Shown here piece after piece: positions 58,274 through 64,000 of a stretch of DNA of 64,000 bases. How positions within the stretch are numbered: position 1 is the first letter of the stretch; each line of letters begins with the position of its first letter. Both the position numbers and the translations under genes were made by a program. The notes below the pieces were generated by a model that had not been told where the DNA came from, did not search any database, and saw only the letters and a list, made by a program, of their open reading frames with translations. Source of the DNA: Guyanagaster necrorhizus (Eukaryota > Basidiomycota > Agaricomycetes > Agaricales > Physalacriaceae); NCBI RefSeq assembly GCF_019112545.1, contig NW_025064891.1, positions 585,311 through 649,310 of the forward strand. Direction: 5' to 3'.

Positions 58274-61200
58274 TTAAGTTAAAGGTAAGTCTTTTCGACC
58301 AGTAGGAGATGGCTGATCTGCTGGACCCATTGTTGAAGCATCAGCATCTCCATCCTCAGTTGCAGATTGCTCTTTGCTGTATGTCCTATGGCTGTAGTGA
58401 TGCAGATGGTGGATGCCTTGGTCCTGTTGTTGCACCATTTCTGGCTCATCCATCAAAGTGTCAGCATCTTCATCCTCTATGTCCTGCATTGTATCAGTAG
58501 ATATTGATAGAAACACCTCCTTGCCATTGACATGTCCTCTGCTGTCAGCAGGTCAATGTATTTTCTCAGAGATAATGTTGGACATGACCCCCTCTGTGTC
58601 CACCTTGTTGATTCTGTGCTCATAGTCTTGAATCACCTCTTTTGCCTTCATGTATTTTTCATTGACCCATTGGTTTGATTCTGGTCTATATCCTTTCCAG
58701 CTGACCAGATAGTCAACAGTTGTTTTCATGTCTCTGCCTTGTGTTTAATCTTTCATATTTTGTGGTTTAGCACCTCATCAATTTCATAGTATTCTTTGTC
58801 ATTGATGAGGTCTAGTGGTAGTGGAGGTGGTCACTCCTGGTTTGGAAAGGCTGAGGCAATGTATGGTGTTAATAATGTCTCATTGAAGACATTATGAACT
58901 TTTCAAGTTGTTGGTAGCTGCAACTTGTATGTGGAGTTGCCAATTTTGGCCATGACTTTGAAGGATCCTGTTCATTTGTCTGTCAGTTTTTGTTTGGGTC
59001 TTGGCAGATGGAGGTTCATTGTATCCAACCAGACCTTGTTGTTGATTGAATATTCATGTGCAGAGTGCCAATGTTTATCATACTGCTTCTTCATTGTTGA
59101 AGCAGCCTTTTCAAGTGCTGTCTTTATTTCTTTATGGATTTTTGCCATTGTCTTTGCAAAATCCAATGATGCTGATGTTGTTGTATGTACTCATTCACTT
59201 TGCACAACTAGTGAGTTTCATTCATAGTTGATAAAGAAGGGTGTTTTGCCCATTGCTGAGTGAATCCTGTTATTATGTTAAAAGATGGCTAGGGCTAGTC
59301 ATTCCATCCAATCATCTTGTTGATAGTTAATGAAAAGTCATAGATACTTTTCAATTTCCTGGTTGGCCCATTCCATTTGACCATCTGTCTGTGGGTGATA
59401 TACTGTAGAAGCATTTTGCTTGATGTTTAGAAGTTGATATAAGTCATCCAAGAATTTGGATATGAATTGTGGGCCTCTGTCTGAAATTACTACTTGAGAT
59501 ATGCCATATTTTGCATATACCTCATCTCACAGGATTTTTGCTCACCCTTCTGATGTTAATTCTGTTGAACAGGCAATCAAAATGATTGCCTTCAAGAAGT
59601 GATCAACTATGATGATAATTGCATCATATCTGTCACTTTTGGGAAGTCCAGTTATCATATCAACTGAGATGTGGGTCCATAGTGATGAAGGAACCTCATT
59701 CAGATGAAGTGGAGCTGCTCTAGGTTGTGTTGAAGTCTTGCCTCATTGGCAAACTTCACATGCTTTGATATATCAGGTGATATTATGGTCTATCTTGGGC
59801 CACCAATACTCTCTCAGGACCAATTCCTTTGTCTTAGCAATTCCAGAGTGTCCTGCCATTGCATGATCATGACACATAGTGATAATATCACCATGAAGCC
59901 CTTGATCCCTTGGGATGTAGATCTGTCTATCATAACAGATCAATCCCTCTTCTTTTTTTAGTCCCCACTCATGATTGAGTGATGGGGCAATTCTTTGATC
60001 TCATTTATGTGGATCCTGAGTTGCACTCTTGATGCATTTGTGCACCTCTTCTTCTGTAGGCATAATCATGGCATGGAAGTGTTCTGGTTGTAAGAGTATG
60101 ACCTTCTTATTATCATTCCCTCCTTGATTGTAGTTGGCTCTCCAGCTGAGAAAGTCAGCTTTCTTATTTATTGCACCCAGCTTATGATGTAACATATATT
60201 CATATCATGATAGTTCCATGACCCATCAGGCTTGTCAGTGATTAAGCTTTTGGGGGTGTCAGAAATATCACAAATTCTAGTGATCTGTCTAAATTTTGAA
60301 AGTTTGGACTACTCCTATGAGGTAATGCCACTATTCAGCAAGTGCCAACATTATAGCAAGGAGTTCCTTGTCATAAATTTCATAGTTGTGCTCAGTCACT
60401 ATGAGTGCTTTTGACATAAAAGCAACTGGTTGCCATTTGCCATCCTATTCTTGTGAAAGCACTGCTCCAATTGCACCCTTGCTGGAGTCAGCTTCCACCC
60501 TGAACTTCCTGTCCTGGCTTGGTATAGCCAGAACGACATCTTTGGCTAAGCAGCATTTGAGGTCATTAAACACTGCTTATTGTGAGATTCCCCAGATCCA
60601 AGGGGAGTTTCCAGTCAATTGTGTCATAGGTCAGACTATCTTGCTGTAGTCCTGAATGAACCACCAGTAGAAGTTGGTGAATCCTAAAAATGATTGCAGT
60701 TCCTTCTTCTTGGTTGGTTTCAGCCATTCAGTTATCTCAGCAATCTTGATGGGATCCATTCTGATGGCCCTTTCACTGATTATAACTCCAAGGTACTCAG
60801 TTTTAAGCATCTTGAATTTGCATTTCTCCACTTTGAGGAAAAGATGGTGTTTCCTCATTAGCTCTAGTACTCATTGTACTAGTTATCTATGTTCCTCCTT
60901 GGTTTTAGACATTATTAGAATGTCATCCAAATAGATTGTGACCTTTTCTGTGATGATGAGATCCTTGAAGATGTCATTCATCATCCACTGAAATGTGGCC
61001 AGTAAGTAGGTGAGTCCAAAGAACATAACTGTCAGTTCGAACAAACCATGGTTAGTTTGAAAAGTGGCCTTCCACTCATTGCCTTCTTTAATGCACACAT
61101 TATTATACCCCCACTGGACATCCAATTTGGTGTAGTATTTGGCACCTTAGAGTTTGTCCATTAATTCTGAAATTAAAGAAAGAGAATAATGATTTTTGAT

Positions 61201-62600
61201 TGTCATTTTGTTAAGCTTCTGATAATCCTGTACCGGTCAGAGTTTTCTGTCCTTCTTTTTGACAAAGAAGAAGGGTGAGACCATTGGTGATTTTAATAGT
61301 TGAATCCTTCTACTAGACAAGTTCTCTTTGAAAAACTTATCTAGTTCTTGTTGTTTATTGTTACCAAGTAGATAGCACTTGCAATTCAAATTGGTGTTCA
61401 AATTGGAAATTAATTTGATGGCATGGTCTCAGAGCTTTGAATCGGATAGTTCATCAAAACTTTCTTTTTCGAATAGATCTTAATAATCCTGTGCCCATTC
61501 TGGTACCAGTTCCTTGAATGTTTTCTCCTTCTTGCCAACATTGGCTTTTGCCACTAGGTCATTAGCATGGTGTGTTGCTTGAATGCTAATAGCCCTTTGT
61601 AGGTTGATGGCAAGAATTGTCTCACCATCCTCCATTTCTTCATCCTACTGGTCTTCAGGGTCTGCATCTGGTAATTCAAAAGGAATTTTCTGGCATCGAC
61701 ATCATGCAAAAATAATGTGTCCAGTTTTCCAATTGATCAGCGGATTGTGCTGTATTAACCAATCATAACCAAGAAAAATTTCCTTGGTTCCTAAGTCAGT
61801 TACTGCCAGATCGATTCGTTCAGAATGATTCCCAATGGTGAGCCTGAGTTCCACATATTCAGTTATAGATCTGGCTTGATTCTTTGTTCTGTCAGCATTA
61901 TAAATGGGGATTAGAGCTGCAGTTGCTCAGATAGAGAGTTTGTTCTTATTGATGAAGGCTCAATTGATAGAACTTCCAGTATATTCACTGTCAATCAGGG
62001 CCATAACAGTATGACTGCTTCAAGAGATAAGTGTTTTGATTTGGGCCTTGGTTACTAGGTCTTGATCTAGACCTTTGGCTTGTTGGATGAACTTCCTTGG
62101 TCCATGTAGCTCATCAAGCCATTCCAGGGCTTGATGTCACTCTGTGGTTCACATCCCAGTGATTATATTGTCAACTATTTCCTCAGCTCAGATCCTATGT
62201 ATCCAATTTTTGAGTACTGTCTTCGCCACTTCTTCATTCCTTGCATCTTTGATGGTCTGCCAAGTCCATTCAGTTTCGAATGGCTTTAGCCAACTAGTGG
62301 GGCTTTCTACCCCTGTTTGGCCCATTGGCAATTGAGTTCCTTTTAAAGTATTAGCTTGGCAAACTTTTGATAAGGACTCATCTGTTTTAGGACCCTCTAT
62401 TCTTCTTCAGCCATACATCAGCAGTTGAGTGTCTTGTTTTGATTTCTTAGGTGATTCTAAAATAGAAGTGGTACTGTTGGATATATTCAAATGCATGTAT
62501 AATTTAGACATAGATGGTATAACTATAGAAATATTGTCAGTCCATTCTATAGCTGGCAGTGACAGTCCACTTGTTAATATTGGGGCCAAGTCAGTGGAAT
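58274..62600 (-). pseudogene. Gy-A3 pol with chromodomain and acidic C-terminal extension
   Basis: Protease region ~61900-62030 (ALIDSEYTGSSIN, DSG to DSE). RT: SPMVSPFFFVKKKDRKL, DVQWGYNNVCIKEGNEWKAT (61060-61125), MFFGLTYLLATFQWMMNDIF, TIYLDDILIMSKTKEEHR (intact YLDD, 60890-60945), EYLGVIISERAIRMDPIKI. RNase H ~60250-60560. Integrase ~59400-59950. TALEKAASTMKKQYDKHWHS, EYSINNKVWLDTMNLHLPRP (59000-59130). Chromodomain EYYEIDEVLNHKI with a frame disturbance, then NEKYMKAKEVIQDYEHRINK. Unlike Gy-A1 and Gy-A2 the frame continues past the usual end through a TGA (CGA-type) to an acidic tail (DIEDEDADTLMDEPEMVQQQ) ending at 58274. Confidence 0.83.
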
Positions 62601-64000
62601 TGCTCACTGCTCAGTCTCGTCTTTTATCTTCCTAGGCTTATCTTCAGGCCCAAGGTCTTGGTCCTCCTTTATCAACTCAGCAATCTGTGTCCGAATGTCC
62701 TCTCGGGTGTGTTTATTCTTCTTCTGGGGGCAGTTTCATATTATGTGGCTCTTCTGGCCACAATTGAAACATTTTCTCCCTTTCTTGAGACAGTCCATAT
62801 CTATTGGCTGACCCATTCTGATAAATATTATGCCTGTACTGGTTCACTTCTAGCTAAAAAAAGTTGGAGTTGAGCTCTCAGGCTTGATGGTCATGGCCAT
62901 AGTAGAGATGGAAGGCCTTGAGCCTTGCTCCTGGCTCCTGTGTGCTCCCCATGATAAAGTTGTTGCCTCTGCCTTTTGTTGTTGTCATTCCTTGTACATA
63001 ATAATAATTCAGGCCTTCTATTCATCATATCTGACTGAGATTCCTTGTCTGATGTCAGAGATAATGATAAGATAGGAGGCTGAGACTCTCATCTTTATAT
63101 ACTTGACCATTCGTCCTGAATCAGTAATATCATCTCAAACCCTGGCAAGTCTGCTGAGCTGTTTTAATTCATTGAAGTATTTGGTGGCAGGCTTGCTGGC
63201 CATCTTGAACTCCTTCATCTTCTGTTTGTGGACTTCTTGGATGGCTGGGTCTGTGAATTTGTCAACAATCATTTGTTTGAATACTGGCCATGAGAGGTAT
63301 CGATGATGGGTCCTCATAGTGGACTAGAACATCAGAGAAATCAAGACCTACCAGATCTTTGCTTTGTCAGCCATATGGGTTGCTGTGAATGTTACTTTGT
63401 ACATGTCAGTGAGAAAGTATGATGTGAATACTTGGAAATATTGATCACAATTGACTAGGAATCAGTCAATATTGTCAGAGGCCCCTCAGAAGAGGCAGGG
63501 TTCCAATACCAGGATGGGTCAGATGTTAAGAACTTAGGCCTCTGCATCAAGGCTCAGCATTGAGTTCAGCCATCCTCTCATGGGTGGCTTCAACCATCCA
63601 CTTGAAGGTCCTGAGAAGGAGTGGAGGGAGCTATCATTGGCAACAGAACTTTCCAGCAGAGGAACTGTCTTTCATACAATTTGATCATTCTTGATGGTCC
63701 AGCCTTAGGCAAGTGTGACAGGGTTGTCTTCTATCAGCACAGGCTCTTCAGGATTTTTGCTGCCTTCGACTTCATCTGATAGGAGTTGTCTGGCAAATGA
63801 TTGCTGAATCAGCAGTCTTCATGAGTTTGGATAGTAAGAGCTTGGCAAGAGACAGCTCCAAGCAAGCTAAGATGCTGTACTGCAAATAGCTGAGGTGGTG
63901 AATGAATATCTTGATGATATTGTTCAGATTGTTGATGTCATGTTGGCCAGCTTAGATGGCACAATGCTTGGCATCCAGGGCCTTAGTGTAGCACTGTACT
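62601..64000 (-). pseudogene. Gy-A3 gag, 5' part outside the window
   Basis: Zinc knuckle KCFNCGQKSHII.NC (~62727-62775; C-X2-C-X4-H-X4-C intact except one stop). Upstream the capsid-like region WPVFKQMIVDKFTDPAIQEV, HKQKMKEFKMASKPATKYFN, ELKQLSRLARV (63140-63300), nearly the same as Gy-A1 and Gy-A2. The last ~600 bp match Gy-A1 13380-13980 with many stops. Confidence 0.8.

Larger units (their letters stand above)
57725..64000 (-). mobile_element. Gy-A3: chromodomain Ty3/gypsy element, truncated by the window edge
   Basis: Minus-strand element related to Gy-A1 and Gy-A2. 3' LTR 57725-58241, then pol, then gag running off the right edge. By comparison with Gy-A1, ~2 kb of gag, leader and 5' LTR lie outside. 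The target-site duplication cannot be tested here; the left flank is TAATG. It keeps longer open stretches than Gy-A1 and has an extra C-terminal extension. Confidence 0.87.

Noticed and set aside
9171..64000. Classic repeat-induced point mutation (RIP)
   Set aside because: Stops and replacements fall mainly at CpG (CGA to TGA), not at the CpA sites typical of ascomycete RIP, and the host genes indicate a basidiomycete. Methylation-driven decay fits better, although a dinucleotide count was not possible here.

Overview
The window looks like an Agaricomycete (mushroom-forming basidiomycete) chromosome segment. The first ~9 kb holds four ordinary protein-coding genes with many 37-61 bp GT-AG introns. 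The remaining ~55 kb is a block of nested, decayed LTR retrotransposons. I saw no rRNA, tRNA or CRISPR array. Exon joins, repeat ends and target-site duplications (TSDs) were read by eye from the bases; most joins were checked by reading-frame arithmetic.

Host part (1-~9170), all four genes on the minus strand: SEN54 (tRNA-splicing endonuclease subunit, runs off the left edge), a 12-exon concentrative nucleoside transporter (578 aa), a DCAF7/AN11-type WD40 scaffold (430 aa) and a 15-exon MFS sugar transporter (628 aa) with a 9-nt microexon. They look like unrelated housekeeping or transport genes lying in the same direction, not a pathway.

Transposon part (~9170-64000): the outermost layer is a Ty1/copia element on the minus strand, now in three pieces (left of 10859, 37784-38099, 54015-57724). 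Three related chromodomain Ty3/gypsy elements cut it: Gy-A1 (10859-37778, +), Gy-A2 (38100-54014, +) and Gy-A3 (57725-beyond the right edge, -). A second gypsy family, Gy-B (~8 kb, ~498-bp LTRs), then landed inside these: B2 (27986-35993, +) in the integrase of Gy-A1, B3 (45829-53799, +) in the 3' LTR of Gy-A2, and B1 (15054-23791, -) inside an unclassified insertion X (about 14095-24622) in the gag of Gy-A1. B1's own LTR carries a further insertion (15469-16853) that contains an assembly gap. TSDs support most joins: TTTCC for Gy-A1, ATTGG for B1, GACTT for B2, GCTAT for B3 and ACTCA/ATTCA for Gy-A2. The layers give a relative insertion order five levels deep.

The most interesting content is in Gy-B. 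Besides gag (479 codons) and pol (1290 codons; protease, RT, RNase H, integrase, chromodomain), all three copies carry a third gene on the opposite strand between pol and the 3' LTR. It encodes ~443-448 aa: an acidic coiled-coil region, a basic nuclear-localisation-like patch, a short canonical intron, and a Cys-X2-Cys-X6-Cys pair resembling a Zn(II)2Cys6 cluster. The intron is antisense to the element's genomic RNA, so it can survive retrotransposition. The elements are decayed mainly by CpG-to-TpG/CpA change (CGA codons read TGA), which fits cytosine methylation of the transposon block. The change in base composition near 9.2 kb marks its edge.
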